Shown in pieces: positions 37,025 through 46,422 of a stretch of DNA of 64,000 bases. The DNA is taken from NCBI RefSeq assembly GCF_010882125.1, contig NZ_JAAGVZ010000005.1:124001-188000 (forward strand), read 5' to 3'. Source of the stretch: Peribacillus alkalitolerans. Its GTDB lineage: Bacteria > Bacillota > Bacilli > Bacillales > DSM-1321. The translations under genes were made by a program, and so were the position numbers. The notes below the pieces were generated by a model that had not been told where the DNA came from, did not search any database, and was given only the letters and a program-made list of their open reading frames with translations. Within the stretch, counting starts at the first letter, position 1, and the number at the start of each line of letters is the position of its first letter.

Positions 37025-38374
37025 TTAGATCATATTTTCATAAACAGGCTCTGCATTTTGAAGTTTATCTACCTTTTCTTCTTGTGCTGTATCTGCATTT
37101 ATGAAAATACGGTAAGTATCATCGCCTATAACACCCATGAATTCATGACATAGTACTTCTTCACCAATATCATTGACAATGATAGCAAGGCGATTTTCCA
37201 TAATATTTACATTTTGACTGATGTATTGTCGTGCTTCATCCGCAGAAATGCTTGGAGTCTTCATTTGTCTAACCTTATTGGATTTCAGGTAATCATTTGC
37301 TGAAAATCCGATTATGCTACCATCATCTAAAGCAACCTTAATCTTGACAGAATCAGGGTATACTCTTACATTGTCAACAATGGTTACGAAGTTTAACATC
37401 GCAATATTATCATATTGTGTACTTTCAAATAGATCAAGAGAAGAGAATTTATTTTCCTTCAAGAATTCAGTTGCTTTGTTAGTAGCATCGTTTAAGCTTA
37501 ATTTACTTGTTTTCACTTGGCGATTATTGATGAACCAAACCGGATAACCGCCTTTTTTGGTAATGTCTAAATTGGCTTCAATCTTTGATTTCGGATTTTG
37601 CAAACTAACACTATAGAATCCAAATTGTGAACCTTTTCCATTTTCCTCTACTTTAACCTTTGATCCATCAACTTTGGCAAACCTCTTAGCAATATCAATG
37701 GCTTCCTGTTTACTTATCTCTTTCCCCTTTAAATTTTTAAACGCTTGATTTTTTTCACCACTGCTTAAATTAGTTGGTCCCATCTCGGAGGCTTCAGAAT
37801 ATCCAGATACTTTTTTTTCTACTAATTTAAATCCATCAATAATTGAATTGTCTGCCGCTTCTTTTCCAGAAGCAAGAGCAAGCTCGACATCCATCCATCT
37901 TAAATTATTCTCTAAAACAAGGTATTGAACTTTTCTTAATTCTTGTTGAATGTCCGCAGATTGCTTATAAAGATCTTGTAGTTTCTTATACTCCTTTTTA
38001 TCCAATGGAGCCTTATCAAGATCCCTTACTGCTGCCTTGTAGCTAAAGTCTCCTATTTTAGAAAGAAATTCTTCTGTTTTGTTAAATGGGAGTAAGGTCA
38101 AAGGAAGCTGACCAACGTCATTTTGTGCTTCCGACGTTATTCTCCATACATCTGCCAATGCAGGCGATAATGATTTTTTTGAATTCATAGCTAATGTCGT
38201 TCCAATTTTATCATTTAGTAAATCTATTTGATAAGTGAGGTCATGAAAAGACCTTTGATATATATTTTCAGCATTTAAAAGAATGACATTCTTTTCTTTA
38301 TGCTCCTGATATCCCCAAAATGCAGTTCCGGCAACACCAACAGCCAGCACAGCAATCAATATTCCTCGCAGCAA
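37025..38374 (-). CDS. ypeB: Germination protein YpeB
   Basis: Spore protein needed for the activity and stability of the cortex-lytic enzyme SleB. The 449 residues have an N-terminal membrane anchor (about 3-20), a helical region (about 30-220) and a C-terminal YpeB/PepSY-like region (about 220-449, for example KEISKQEAIDIAKRFAKVDGSK and PSISADEARQYISQN). Partner gene sleB lies upstream but 315 bp away, because a GTTGATT repeat sits between them. In other Bacilli they are adjacent. Confidence 0.95.
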   Translation of the reverse strand: MLRGILIAVLAVGVAGTAFWGYQEHKEKNVILLNAENIYQRSFHDLTYQIDLLNDKIGTTLAMNSKKSLSPALADVWRITSEAQNDVGQLPLTLLPFNKTEEFLSKIGDFSYKAAVRDLDKAPLDKKEYKKLQDLYKQSADIQQELRKVQYLVLENNLRWMDVELALASGKEAADNSIIDGFKLVEKKVSGYSEASEMGPTNLSSGEKNQAFKNLKGKEISKQEAIDIAKRFAKVDGSKVKVEENGKGSQFGFYSVSLQNPKSKIEANLDITKKGGYPVWFINNRQVKTSKLSLNDATNKATEFLKENKFSSLDLFESTQYDNIAMLNFVTIVDNVRVYPDSVKIKVALDDGSIIGFSANDYLKSNKVRQMKTPSISADEARQYISQNVNIMENRLAIIVNDIGEEVLCHEFMGVIGDDTYRIFINADTAQEEKVDKLQNAEPVYENMI

Positions 38375-38421
38375 TGACTTTCACTCCTTTATTTAATAGC
38401 TACGCTCTGTTAAACTAGCCT

Positions 38422-38611
38422 GTTGATTTGTAGCTCCAGGCACTCGCTTTCCGCGGGCGGTTCGGGAGCCTTCTCGGCGAATTACACGCCTGCGGGGCTC
38501 CCTTGACCCGCATTTCCCGCAGGACATTGGATAAGCTTCCTCGAATTGACACCGCACGAAGGAAATGCGAATGCATTTTCGAGGAGTCTCGCGCCTTCCG
38601 CTCCAATCAAC
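38422..38611. repeat. GTTGATT palindromic repeat, copy B (long)
   Basis: A 190-bp copy between sleB and ypeB. Ends GTTGATT and AATCAAC. It contains the ~63-bp extra block shared with copies C and F: ATTGGATAAGC...AAATGCGAATGCATTTTCGAGG, which itself has the inner palindrome AAATGC-GA-ATGCATTT. The whole 315-bp spacer contains nothing else clear. Confidence 0.88.
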
Positions 38612-38689
38612 AAAGGACCAATTCAACATTGAGCTTTAACATAGCCAATTGCAAAAACCAGATTTTGAATTAGGCTCTTATACTTTCAT

Positions 38690-39550
38690 TTATTCACAGA
38701 ATATATGTCTACCTATTCTCTTAATTTGAGGACGGCTCCAAATCCATTTGCTGGTTGCTGTTGCAGGATTAAAATAGTACAAAGCATTACCCGTTGGATC
38801 CACGCCATTAATTGCATCAATGACTGCTTTTCTTGCTGTTTCGTTTGGAGTCAGCCAAATTTGTCCATCGGCAACAGCTGTAAATGCTAGGGGCTCAAAA
38901 ATAACCCCTGATATTGTATTAGGAAAGGTTGGACTTTCCAAACGGTTAAGGATTACTGCTGCAATAGCTACTTGCCCTATGTAAGGCTCGCCCCTTGCTT
39001 CACCATAAACTGCATTGGACAATAATTTAATATCATTTGCAGAAAATCCTGCCGGAACATTGGATGCTGTACTGGTTTTTTTTGTCGTAGCTTTTTTAGT
39101 CGTCGTAGCTTTCTTAGCTGTAGCACCTTTTGTTTTAGAAGTGGTTGCCTTTTTCTTGACTTGATTTTTAATAGGTACTCCGCCGTAATAGGTAAAGTCG
39201 TTACCTTTATTGATTTGATCATGTACCCAAGCCTTGTTAAAATTCGAAGCATTCACAAGCTTATTTTTAGTGGTTTTACCTGCTATCCCATCTACAGGTA
39301 ACTTAAATTTGTATTGGAAATTGCGTAATGCCCAGTATGTGCCCCATCCGAAGACACCATCTATTTTCCCATTATAAAATCCTATGTTTTGAAGACGAGC
39401 TTGTAATTCGATGACATCATTACCCTCGGCTCCCTTCTGTATCACTTGATTGGAAAAAGCCTCTGCTTTCAATCCAAAACTTGTGAAGGACATTATAGTT
39501 ACTAGGAAAATGAAGAAAAAGACCCTCAATTTTGAAGGAATTCCTTTCAT
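38690..39550 (-). CDS. sleB: Spore cortex-lytic enzyme SleB
   Basis: Lytic transglycosylase that degrades the cortex at germination. The 286 residues have a signal peptide (about 1-32, cleaved near AEA), a peptidoglycan-binding repeat (about 38-98: GAEGNDVIELQARLQNIGFY...), a Lys/Thr/Ala-rich linker (about 130-163), and the hydrolase_2 catalytic domain (about 170-286), with the catalytic glutamate in VYGEARGEPYIGQVAIAAVILNR. The linker is longer and more repetitive than in B. subtilis. The stop is 315 bp before ypeB. Confidence 0.96.
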   Translation of the reverse strand: MKGIPSKLRVFFFIFLVTIMSFTSFGLKAEAFSNQVIQKGAEGNDVIELQARLQNIGFYNGKIDGVFGWGTYWALRNFQYKFKLPVDGIAGKTTKNKLVNASNFNKAWVHDQINKGNDFTYYGGVPIKNQVKKKATTSKTKGATAKKATTTKKATTKKTSTASNVPAGFSANDIKLLSNAVYGEARGEPYIGQVAIAAVILNRLESPTFPNTISGVIFEPLAFTAVADGQIWLTPNETARKAVIDAINGVDPTGNALYYFNPATATSKWIWSRPQIKRIGRHIFCE

Positions 39551-39785
39551 TATTTACACTCCCTTTTCTTTAATTGGAATTACACCTATTTTCTTCATTT
39601 ACAATCTTTTTATTCCTATTGATAGATTAGTCAAATGATTTTATTAAATGGTATTTATTAACAACAATCTATATTTATGGGTAAAGGATATATTACAAAT
39701 TGTCTTGGTTTTTACCTTTCCTCATTCCCTTAGATATAAATACTGCTTTTTTCATATATTTTGTTGTTATTTTTACAATAGAGTG

Positions 39786-39974
39786 GTTGATTGCAGCGAG
39801 AGGATGCTCTCGTTCCGCGGGGCGGGCGGTGAGCATCCTCGGCGTCTTACACCTGTAGGGTCTCACCTGTCCCGCTGCTCCCGCAGGACATTGAATAAGC
39901 ATCCTCAAATAAACACCGCGCGAAGGAAATGCGAATGCATTTTCGAGGATCTCGCACCTTCCGCTCCAATCAAC
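39786..39974. repeat. GTTGATT palindromic repeat, copy C (long)
   Basis: A 189-bp copy upstream of sleB, in the prsW-sleB spacer. Ends GTTGATT and AATCAAC, and the same ~63-bp extra block as in copy B. The remaining spacer (39551-39785) shows no clear sleB promoter. Confidence 0.88.
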
Positions 39975-40002
39975 CTGTTTAGTAACCGTTTAAATAAAAC
40001 AA

Positions 40003-40047
40003 AAATGGCTTAAACAATCGCTAATCAACGATTGTTTAAGCCATTTA
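40003..40047 (-). terminator. Terminator of prsW
   Basis: AAATGGCTTAAACAATCG and CGATTGTTTAAGCCATTT form an 18-bp perfect stem, followed on the minus strand by TTTTGTTTT, just after the stop at 40055. Confidence 0.92.
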
Positions 40048-40054
40048 AATAAAA

Positions 40055-40729
40055 TTACATATTTACCGAAGAGCTAGCAGCATGTATATCAGAAAGAGTT
40101 CTAGCCAGCTTTGCTTTTCTAAGTCCAAACCACCATAGAAATATCATGAATGGTAATATCCAATATATCCATTTTACCTGGGTTATTAGGATATAATCAT
40201 AAACTCCATGCAAAAAGAATGGTATCACGAAGGCAAGTGATAGCATTAGCTTCTTTCTATGCTTTTGAAATTTTCCTTTTCCTAAATAAAAACCCATTAT
40301 AACACCGAAAAGCGCATGGGATGAAACCGGTAAAAATGCCCTACCAAGAGCGAATTCTATACCGTTACCAAATAAGTAAAGAATATTTTCGACTGTCGCA
40401 AAACCTAGTGATACAGCTGCACCATAAACGATGCCATCATACGGCTCATCGAATGAAACATGCTGGTAGATAGTATAAATTAATACAAACCATTTAAAGA
40501 ACTCTTCAAGAAAACTGGTAGTTAGAAAAGCATTTATAAAATGATTCGTTACTATTTGCTCAGATGTAAGTACATATTGGATAAACATGATTGGAAAAAC
40601 AAGGATTGCTCCAAATAAAAAGGATTTGAAAACGACAGAAACCGGTTCTGTTTCATAATAATCCTTCAGGTAAAAATAACTCAATATCGCCAGCCCTGGT
40701 GCAATTCCGGCCGATAGTACAATCAGCAT
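40055..40729 (-). CDS. prsW: Intramembrane metalloprotease PrsW
   Basis: Integral membrane protease that cuts anti-sigma factors such as RsiW at site 1 in response to envelope stress. The 224 residues have about eight spans and the conserved acidic/histidine pattern: [13 protein letters not shown] (about 71-83), [17 protein letters not shown] (about 134-150) and [12 protein letters not shown] (about 172-183). The start is ATG-proximal at 40729 in a divergent promoter region with ansA. In B. subtilis it also neighbours sleB. Confidence 0.92.
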   Translation of the reverse strand: MLIVLSAGIAPGLAILSYFYLKDYYETEPVSVVFKSFLFGAILVFPIMFIQYVLTSEQIVTNHFINAFLTTSFLEEFFKWFVLIYTIYQHVSFDEPYDGIVYGAAVSLGFATVENILYLFGNGIEFALGRAFLPVSSHALFGVIMGFYLGKGKFQKHRKKLMLSLAFVIPFFLHGVYDYILITQVKWIYWILPFMIFLWWFGLRKAKLARTLSDIHAASSSVNM

Positions 40730-40886
40730 AGGCTGACCCCTTTCTTATGAAGAACTAACTAATTGGTAAAATTGATTTCATTAGTTATCTATAATCGTAT
40801 CATGATATGATAAAAAAGAAAACGGTATGTAAATTGTTCATTTATAGGATAAATTCCTTGTTTCACAACGCCCTGAGGAGGATAAT

Positions 40887-41864
40887 ATGAAAAAGAAAAA
40901 AATATTAGTCATACATACAGGTGGAACTATTTCTATGTCAGAAGATCAAGAGACTGGTTCTGTCAAACCCACAAAAGAAAATCCTATGAAATCTAGCTCA
41001 GAAGGTATATATGAATTAGCAGAGCTTATTTTGGAAGATCCTTTTATATTACCTTCTCCTCACATAACACCGAAGGAAATGCTTTTTATCAAAGATCTTA
41101 TAGTCAGTCACATTGATACGTCCAATATTGAAGGGGTAGTTATTACCCATGGTACAGATACACTAGAAGAGACAGCGTATTTTTTAGATTTAACTGTTAA
41201 AACTGATATTCCGATTGTTTTGACTGGTGCAATGCGGTCAAGCAATGAAATCGGGTTTGATGGACTTTATAACTACATTTCTGCCGTTCGAGTCGCCATT
41301 TGTGAAGATGCACAGAAAAAAGGAGTTCTTGTTGTACTGAATGATGAGATTCACACCTCGATGAACGTTACAAAGACACATACAAGCAATGTATCGACTT
41401 TTCAGAGCCCACAGTACGGACCTATCGGCATAGTGACTAAGAGGGGCATTGTCTTTCACCATAAGCCTATTAACAGTGAAAAATATGACATACAGTCTGT
41501 CACCAAATCTGTCCCTCTACTTAAAGCTCATGCAGGAATGGACTCATCCCTTTTATTTGCATTGAATGAAAATAACATTGACGGTCTAGTAATAGAAGCT
41601 TTAGGTCAAGGTAATCTTCCGCCTGCTACGCTTCCAGGAATTAAAGCCCTTCTAGCAAAAGATATACCAATTGTTTTAGTTTCTCGTTGTTTCAATGGAA
41701 TTGCAGAAGATGTTTATGGATATGAGGGTGGAGGCAAACAATTAAAAGATTATGGTGTCATCTTCTCCAATGGTTTAAATGGACAGAAAGCCCGTATCAA
41801 ACTTTTGATTGCATTGGAAGCAAATTGTAAAAAGAATCAATTACCAGTTGTTTTCGCAAATTAG
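40887..41864 (+). CDS. ansA: L-asparaginase (type I)
   Basis: Hydrolyses asparagine to aspartate and ammonia. The 325 residues contain the catalytic Thr in VIHTGGTISMS (about 8-18) and the second threonine in HGTDTLEETAYFLDLT (about 86-101). Lack of a signal peptide points to a cytoplasmic enzyme. It is a single plus-strand gene with a good ribosome binding site GAGGAGGATAAT, flanked by minus-strand genes, and shares a terminator with bdr. Confidence 0.95.
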   Translation: MKKKKILVIHTGGTISMSEDQETGSVKPTKENPMKSSSEGIYELAELILEDPFILPSPHITPKEMLFIKDLIVSHIDTSNIEGVVITHGTDTLEETAYFLDLTVKTDIPIVLTGAMRSSNEIGFDGLYNYISAVRVAICEDAQKKGVLVVLNDEIHTSMNVTKTHTSNVSTFQSPQYGPIGIVTKRGIVFHHKPINSEKYDIQSVTKSVPLLKAHAGMDSSLLFALNENNIDGLVIEALGQGNLPPATLPGIKALLAKDIPIVLVSRCFNGIAEDVYGYEGGGKQLKDYGVIFSNGLNGQKARIKLLIALEANCKKNQLPVVFAN

Positions 41865-41891
41865 GACAGGGAATCCTTATTATAAAATACT

Positions 41892-41921
41892 CTAGCCAGG
41901 CCCCGATAAGAGAGCCTGGCT
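41892..41921. terminator. Terminator between ansA and bdr (convergent)
   Basis: GCCAGGC and GCCTGGC pair around an ~11-base loop with a T-run on the plus strand, between two converging genes. Confidence 0.85.
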
Positions 41922-41924
41922 TTT

Positions 41925-42902
41925 TTATTCTCCTAATTCTTTTTTCGAACAAATGTGTTTGGCTATCAAACCACCATGAAACCTTCCATTCTCTATAAAT
42001 ATTTCATTAGCGTTATTACCTGCAGCAATTACTCCTGCGATATAGATACCTTCGACGTTCGTTTCCATGGTATCTGGATTAAAAATTGGCCGGCCAGATT
42101 CTGAATCAATATCCACACCCATTTTCATTAAGAATTTATGATCCGGACGATAACCAGTCATGGCAAAAACAAAATCTGCAATAACTTCTCTTTTTTCACC
42201 GTTAATATCATATTTGACTTTGTCTTCTGTTATTTCATCTATCCTAGCTTGAAATTCCATTTTTATCGTGCCATCACGTACCAAAGCATCAAACTCGGGC
42301 AATATCCATGGTTTTACACTTGGAGAATAATGTGTTCCTCGGTATAAAACAGTGACTCTAGCTCCTGCCTTCACCAATTCTAAAGCGGCATCTACACTAG
42401 AGTTTTTGCCTCCTATAACCGTTACATCCCTGTTGAAATAAGGATGTGCTTCCTTAAAATAATGAAAAACATGTGACAAATCCTCTCCTGGAACATTCAT
42501 GAAATTGGGATTATCATAATATCCAGTAGCGATTATGACTTTGTTAACGACATACTCTTCCTTCGATGTTTTAACGTTGAAAAACCCATCATTATTTTTA
42601 CTGATATCCAATACCCTCTCAAAAGTGTTAATTCTTAATTCCTTACGTTTAGCCACTTCACGGTAATAAGCCAACGCTTGATTGCGAACTGGTTTTCTAT
42701 TTTCAGTTATAAATGGCACATTCCCTATCTCCAGTTTTTCACTCGAGCTAAAAAAGGTTTGGTGGGTTGGATAATTATATACTGCATTTACAATGTTACC
42801 TTTTTCAATAATGACACCATCTATATTTTTTTCCTGTAAAGCAATGGAAGCTGCAAGACCACACGGTCCACCACCTACTATGATCACACTTTCGTCCTTC
42901 AT
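41925..42902 (-). CDS. bdr: Bacillithiol disulfide reductase (YpdA)
   Basis: NADPH-dependent flavoprotein that reduces bacillithiol disulfide. The 325 residues start with the FAD motif VIIVGGGPCGLAASIAL (about 6-22), a second nucleotide motif VIGGKNSSVDAALELVKAG (about 166-184), and C-terminal GIYIAGVIAAGNNANEIFIENGRFHGG. I chose ATG at 42902 because AGGAGG lies 7 bp upstream; the longer frame begins at 42908. BshB1 of the same pathway is encoded at the other end of the window. Confidence 0.93.
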   Translation of the reverse strand: MKDESVIIVGGGPCGLAASIALQEKNIDGVIIEKGNIVNAVYNYPTHQTFFSSSEKLEIGNVPFITENRKPVRNQALAYYREVAKRKELRINTFERVLDISKNNDGFFNVKTSKEEYVVNKVIIATGYYDNPNFMNVPGEDLSHVFHYFKEAHPYFNRDVTVIGGKNSSVDAALELVKAGARVTVLYRGTHYSPSVKPWILPEFDALVRDGTIKMEFQARIDEITEDKVKYDINGEKREVIADFVFAMTGYRPDHKFLMKMGVDIDSESGRPIFNPDTMETNVEGIYIAGVIAAGNNANEIFIENGRFHGGLIAKHICSKKELGE

Positions 42903-43020
42903 GAACATTCCTCCTAAACGTACAACAACACCAAGAAATCATCATTATATTATTTCCTTTTTACAAAAGGATCTTTTCGAATAGATTGTTGTTTTTAGAC
43001 TATAAAGTTTGTAAAAAATT

Positions 43021-43139
43021 GTAAAGAGAGACTCTTGCTTTCCGCAGGGAGGGATGGGCGCCTCCTAGGCGTTACCGTTTGTGGGGTCTCCCACTTCCCT
43101 CTTTTTTCGCAGGAGTCAAGTGCCCTCCGTTACAATCAA
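43021..43139. repeat. GTTGATT-family repeat, copy D (degenerate)
   Basis: About 119 bp between gudB and bdr, without a good left end but with ACTCTTGCTTTCCGCAGGGAGGG, GGTCTCCCACTTCCCTC, GCAGGAGTCAAGTGCC and ACAATCAA at the right. It is closest to copy E, at the same kind of position. The 374-bp spacer (42903-43276) otherwise holds only the gudB terminator. Confidence 0.75.
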
Positions 43140-43188
43140 AACAGTGCAAAAATCAACAATGAGATGTAACATAGCACAAAAAAATAAA

Positions 43189-43220
43189 AAATCCTATCAT
43201 CAACAATAATGATAGGATTT
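43189..43220 (-). terminator. Terminator of gudB
   Basis: AAATCCTATCAT and ATGATAGGATTT pair across CAACAATA with a T-run on the minus strand, 57 bp after the stop. Confidence 0.88.
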
Positions 43221-43276
43221 ATCTTATATTATTTCAAACAAATTGCAAATGTTCTTACTTACTTCTTGTTGAGGGA

Positions 43277-44551
43277 TTAAATCCAACCACGGAATCTGGA
43301 AGCTTCCGCCATTTTGCGAACACCGACCATATAAGCCGCTAAACGCATGTCCACTCTTCGAGTCTGGGCAGTTTCATAAATGTTGTTAAAGGATTTCACT
43401 AGAATTTTTTCTAGTTTTTCCTCTACCTCTTCTATCGACCAATAATAACCTTGGTTATTTTGAACCCATTCAAAGTAAGAAACTGTAACACCACCTGCAG
43501 AAGCCAATACATCTGGAACAAGCAAGATGCCTCTTTCTGTCAGGATTTGTGTAGCTTCTAAAGTTGTTGGGCCATTAGCAGCCTCTACAACAATTTTAGC
43601 TCTGATATTATGAGCATTCTCTTCAGTAATTTGGTTTTCAATAGCTGCTGGCACAAGAATATCACATTCAAGTTCCAATAGCTCTTTATTAGTAATAGTG
43701 TTATTGAAAAGCTTAGTGACTGTTCCAAAGCTATCTCTACGATCTAATAAGTAGTCAATGTCTAAACCGTTAGGGTCATATAACGCACCATATGCATCTG
43801 ATATACCGACAACGATTGCTCCTTCATCATGCATGAATTTAGCCAGGAAGCTTCCTGCATTTCCGAATCCTTGAACAACTACTTTAGCACCTTTGATATC
43901 AATACCCTTTTTCTTAGCAGCTTCATGAATACAGATTGTAACACCTTTAGCAGTAGCAGTTTCACGACCATGTGAACCTCCTAGTACAAGTGGTTTACCT
44001 GTAATGAAACCAGGAGAGTTAAACTCATCAATTCTGCTATACTCATCCATCATCCAAGCCATGATTTGTGAGTTAGTGAATACATCTGGAGCAGGAACAT
44101 CTTTAGTTGGTCCTACAATCTGACTGATTGCTCTTACGTAGCCACGACTCAACCTTTCCAATTCACGGAAGGACATATTTCTTGGATCACAAATGATCCC
44201 ACCTTTTCCTCCTCCGTATGGAAGGTCTACAATACCACATTTAAGGCTCATCCATATTGAAAGCGCTTTAACTTCTCTTTCAGTAACATTAGGATGGAAG
44301 CGAATTCCTCCCTTTGTTGGACCTACAGCATCGTTATGTTGCGCTCTAAATCCTGTGAATATCTTTACTGAACCATCATCCATCTTAACAGGAATTTTCA
44401 CTGTCAGCATACGTAATGGTTCCTTTAGAAGTTCATATACCTCTTCTGTGTATCCTAATTTTTCTAAAGCTTTATGGATTACAGTTTGGGTGGATTTCAG
44501 CACATCATGTTTTTCATGGTTAGCATTATCCGTACCTTTATCGGCTACCAT
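43277..44551 (-). CDS. gudB: NAD-specific glutamate dehydrogenase
   Basis: Catabolic glutamate dehydrogenase giving 2-oxoglutarate and ammonia. The 424 residues have LPYGGGKGG with the catalytic lysine (about 109-117), [21 protein letters not shown] (about 152-172), and [12 protein letters not shown] for NAD (about 228-239). The 9-bp duplication that inactivates gudB in laboratory B. subtilis 168 is absent: [14 protein letters not shown] has the single copy, so the enzyme should be active. The order ypdA-gudB-ypbH matches B. subtilis. Confidence 0.96.
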   Translation of the reverse strand: MVADKGTDNANHEKHDVLKSTQTVIHKALEKLGYTEEVYELLKEPLRMLTVKIPVKMDDGSVKIFTGFRAQHNDAVGPTKGGIRFHPNVTEREVKALSIWMSLKCGIVDLPYGGGKGGIICDPRNMSFRELERLSRGYVRAISQIVGPTKDVPAPDVFTNSQIMAWMMDEYSRIDEFNSPGFITGKPLVLGGSHGRETATAKGVTICIHEAAKKKGIDIKGAKVVVQGFGNAGSFLAKFMHDEGAIVVGISDAYGALYDPNGLDIDYLLDRRDSFGTVTKLFNNTITNKELLELECDILVPAAIENQITEENAHNIRAKIVVEAANGPTTLEATQILTERGILLVPDVLASAGGVTVSYFEWVQNNQGYYWSIEEVEEKLEKILVKSFNNIYETAQTRRVDMRLAAYMVGVRKMAEASRFRGWI

Positions 44552-44724
44552 TCATGTACCTCCTAAAAAAATCATATCTAAAATTAGCAATTTTGGTCAC
44601 CTTTCAGAGATAGTATACACCTTTGGGCAATTTATGCAAAGAAAAATTAACAGGTTTTACTTTTTTTTTAATGCATACTTTTTATTATCTCGATATAGTT
44701 TTATTTTCTCCATTCACACATTAA

Positions 44725-44761
44725 AAAACCCCATCTTTTCAACTATTTGATGGGGTTTTAA
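44725..44761 (-). terminator. Terminator of mecB
   Basis: AAAACCCCATC and GATGGGGTTTT pair on the minus strand and are followed by a T-run, just after the stop at 44763. Confidence 0.9.
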
Positions 44762-44762
44762 C

Positions 44763-45344
44763 TCATTTAATATTTTTGAAAAAATCACACAATTGCGAAA
44801 TTGCATGACTTGAGAAAATCGTTTTTCCATATTCCTGAATTCTATATAACGATAATGTAGAGGTGGTTCCATACTCAGCTGCAAGCGAAATCGCTGCATC
44901 GTATTTTTCCATTGGAATTTCCTCAAAATAAAATATATATTTGTCTTCAAACCAATAGACCGCACCTGCATTTATCTCTATGGAATTTAATCGATGGGCA
45001 AGCTGAATCAGATGTTCAAATTCCTTGAAAGAGAATATGATATGAGGTTGCTCCCCCATTTTCACATGGAGATCAAAAAATTCTTCTTCCTCTGTGCTTT
45101 CATCATCTTCCCTAGTAACGATGATTACTAATCCTTGGGCATGTAATGAAAATATTTCAATTTCAATTGCTCCAACCATCAGAAAATTCATTTCATCACA
45201 TGCTTCTTCAATCATAGATTGGAATATCTTTTGGACTTTCAAGGAATGTCCTTTAATATCATCTAGGGTGAGTCCATATTCCATTAAATCATCAAAGGTT
45301 AAAAATATTTTTATTTTGTTATAATTTAACCGCTCAAGCTTCAT
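44763..45344 (-). CDS. mecB: Adaptor protein MecB (YpbH; MecA paralogue)
   Basis: Adaptor that passes substrates to the ClpCP protease. The 193 residues have the N-terminal substrate-binding segment (KLERLNYNKIKIFLTFDDLMEYGL, about 1-24), an acidic hinge (DDESTEEEEFFDLH, about 81-94) and the C-terminal ClpC-binding domain. The ATG at 45344 is preferred over the TTG at 45350, because the GGGGG ribosome binding site has better spacing. It follows gudB on the strand, as in B. subtilis. Confidence 0.93.
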   Translation of the reverse strand: MKLERLNYNKIKIFLTFDDLMEYGLTLDDIKGHSLKVQKIFQSMIEEACDEMNFLMVGAIEIEIFSLHAQGLVIIVTREDDESTEEEEFFDLHVKMGEQPHIIFSFKEFEHLIQLAHRLNSIEINAGAVYWFEDKYIFYFEEIPMEKYDAAISLAAEYGTTSTLSLYRIQEYGKTIFSSHAISQLCDFFKNIK

Positions 45345-45370
45345 AGTCAATTGCCCCCTGTGATGATTCC

Positions 45371-45399
45371 ATCTTCTTATATCCTATGTATAAGAAGAT
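45371..45399. other. Hairpin in the mecB 5' region
   Basis: ATCTTCTTATA and TATAAGAAGAT form a perfect 11-bp stem with a 7-base loop (TCCTATG), between the MerR gene and mecB. There is no T-run, so it is not a clear terminator. Confidence 0.5.
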
Positions 45400-45427
45400 G
45401 TAGGGTGCCTTTCCAACTACCGATGCT

Positions 45428-46336
45428 TTAGTTGATTTTAGACGCTAACCATTTTTCCCAATAGGTTTTATCATTACCTAACAATTGGTCTGAAAAGACT
45501 TCTTTATCCAACTCAGTGGCATATTCCATTGCAATTCCGCCTAGACCAATTTCCAGATGGGTAAATTTACTTTGAAGATCTTTAACTAAGGAAAAAGTAT
45601 CGTCCACATTTCCTTTCATTGTACAAGACATGAACAGGAACTTAGGCTTTACAGTATCAATCACAGTAAATAAATCCTTGGTCTCTAAACTTCCTCCTAA
45701 ATATATCACTTCAAAACCTTTTCTTCGTAAAAATAAAGTAAATATTAATATGCCAAATTCATGTGATTCATTGGGTGCACATACAGCAACTGCTTTAGGA
45801 AGTAAAGTGTTTTGTGGCAGCGTATGCATAATAAACCCAATTCTAGATCTTACTATGGAGGATGCAAAATGTTCATGGGCAGTCGTAATTTTACCATTTT
45901 CCCAGAGATCGCCTATTTTAACTAAGATCGAACCTAATATATCGATAACCACTTTCTCAATCGAAAACATCGCAAATGCTTGGTTAATTAATTCGTGTGC
46001 CTTGTTCTCTTCGAATTTAAGTAAGGCATCCAATAAGTCCGAACTCATATTTTTGGTTTGATCGCCATTCATCTCTTCCGGGATATAAGTGTGGCTCAAA
46101 ACTTCCTGTCTTTCCAGGAGAGTGACTGCCTGACTAATAGTAAAACCTTGATTTGTTTTATCAATCAACCATCTTAGGATCCGAACATGCTCGTCGGTAT
46201 ATAGCCGATGCCCAGAATCATTTCTAACAGGTGCGATAAATTGATATCTACGTTCCCAAGCTCTGAGGGTCCCCGGCTGAATACCTAGCATTTTCGAAAC
46301 TGCTTTTATGTTGTATTTCCCTTCAGTAAAAGCCAT
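45428..46336 (-). CDS. MerR-family regulator with cobalamin-binding domain (CarH/LitR type)
   Basis: Transcription regulator of 302 residues. Residues 8-60 are a MerR helix-turn-helix (VSKMLGIQPGTLRAWERRYQF). Residues 100-170 match the helical cap with LWENGKITTAHEHF, an exact Wx9EH (Trp145, Glu155, His156). Residues 180-270 are the B12-binding Rossmann fold with ExHxxG (Glu190, His192, Gly195), Ser237 and GLGG (264-267). These are the marks of adenosylcobalamin photoreceptors that repress in the dark and release DNA in light. It is not found here in B. subtilis. The promoter at 46371-46399 overlaps direct repeats. Confidence 0.85.
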   Translation of the reverse strand: MAFTEGKYNIKAVSKMLGIQPGTLRAWERRYQFIAPVRNDSGHRLYTDEHVRILRWLIDKTNQGFTISQAVTLLERQEVLSHTYIPEEMNGDQTKNMSSDLLDALLKFEENKAHELINQAFAMFSIEKVVIDILGSILVKIGDLWENGKITTAHEHFASSIVRSRIGFIMHTLPQNTLLPKAVAVCAPNESHEFGILIFTLFLRRKGFEVIYLGGSLETKDLFTVIDTVKPKFLFMSCTMKGNVDDTFSLVKDLQSKFTHLEIGLGGIAMEYATELDKEVFSDQLLGNDKTYWEKWLASKIN

Positions 46337-46370
46337 ACAAATCCTCCAAAACTAAACATGATTATTTCCT

Positions 46371-46399
46371 AGTATACTGAACGTTTGTTTTTGTGTAAA
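46371..46399 (-). promoter_or_regulatory. Promoter of the MerR/B12 gene with overlapping direct repeats
   Basis: TTTACA (46394-46399) and TATACT (46371-46376) on the minus strand are 17 bp apart. TACACAAAA (46389-46397) and TATACAAAA (46400-46408) repeat at an 11-bp period across the -35 box, as in CarH-type operators. Confidence 0.6.
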
Positions 46400-46422
46400 T
46401 TTTGTATAGGTTTTGCAAGCAA

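Noticed and set aside
38393-38629. Reading frames over repeat copy B and similar ones (also 39648-40013, 48957-49196, 56789-56971, 59305-59496)
   Set aside because: They coincide with the palindromic repeats; their protein sequences recur because the repeat does, on both strands, and none has a ribosome binding site in a conserved place.
43277-44551. Cryptic (inactive) gudB
   Set aside because: The 9-bp duplication of the B. subtilis 168 allele is not present; all catalytic motifs are intact.
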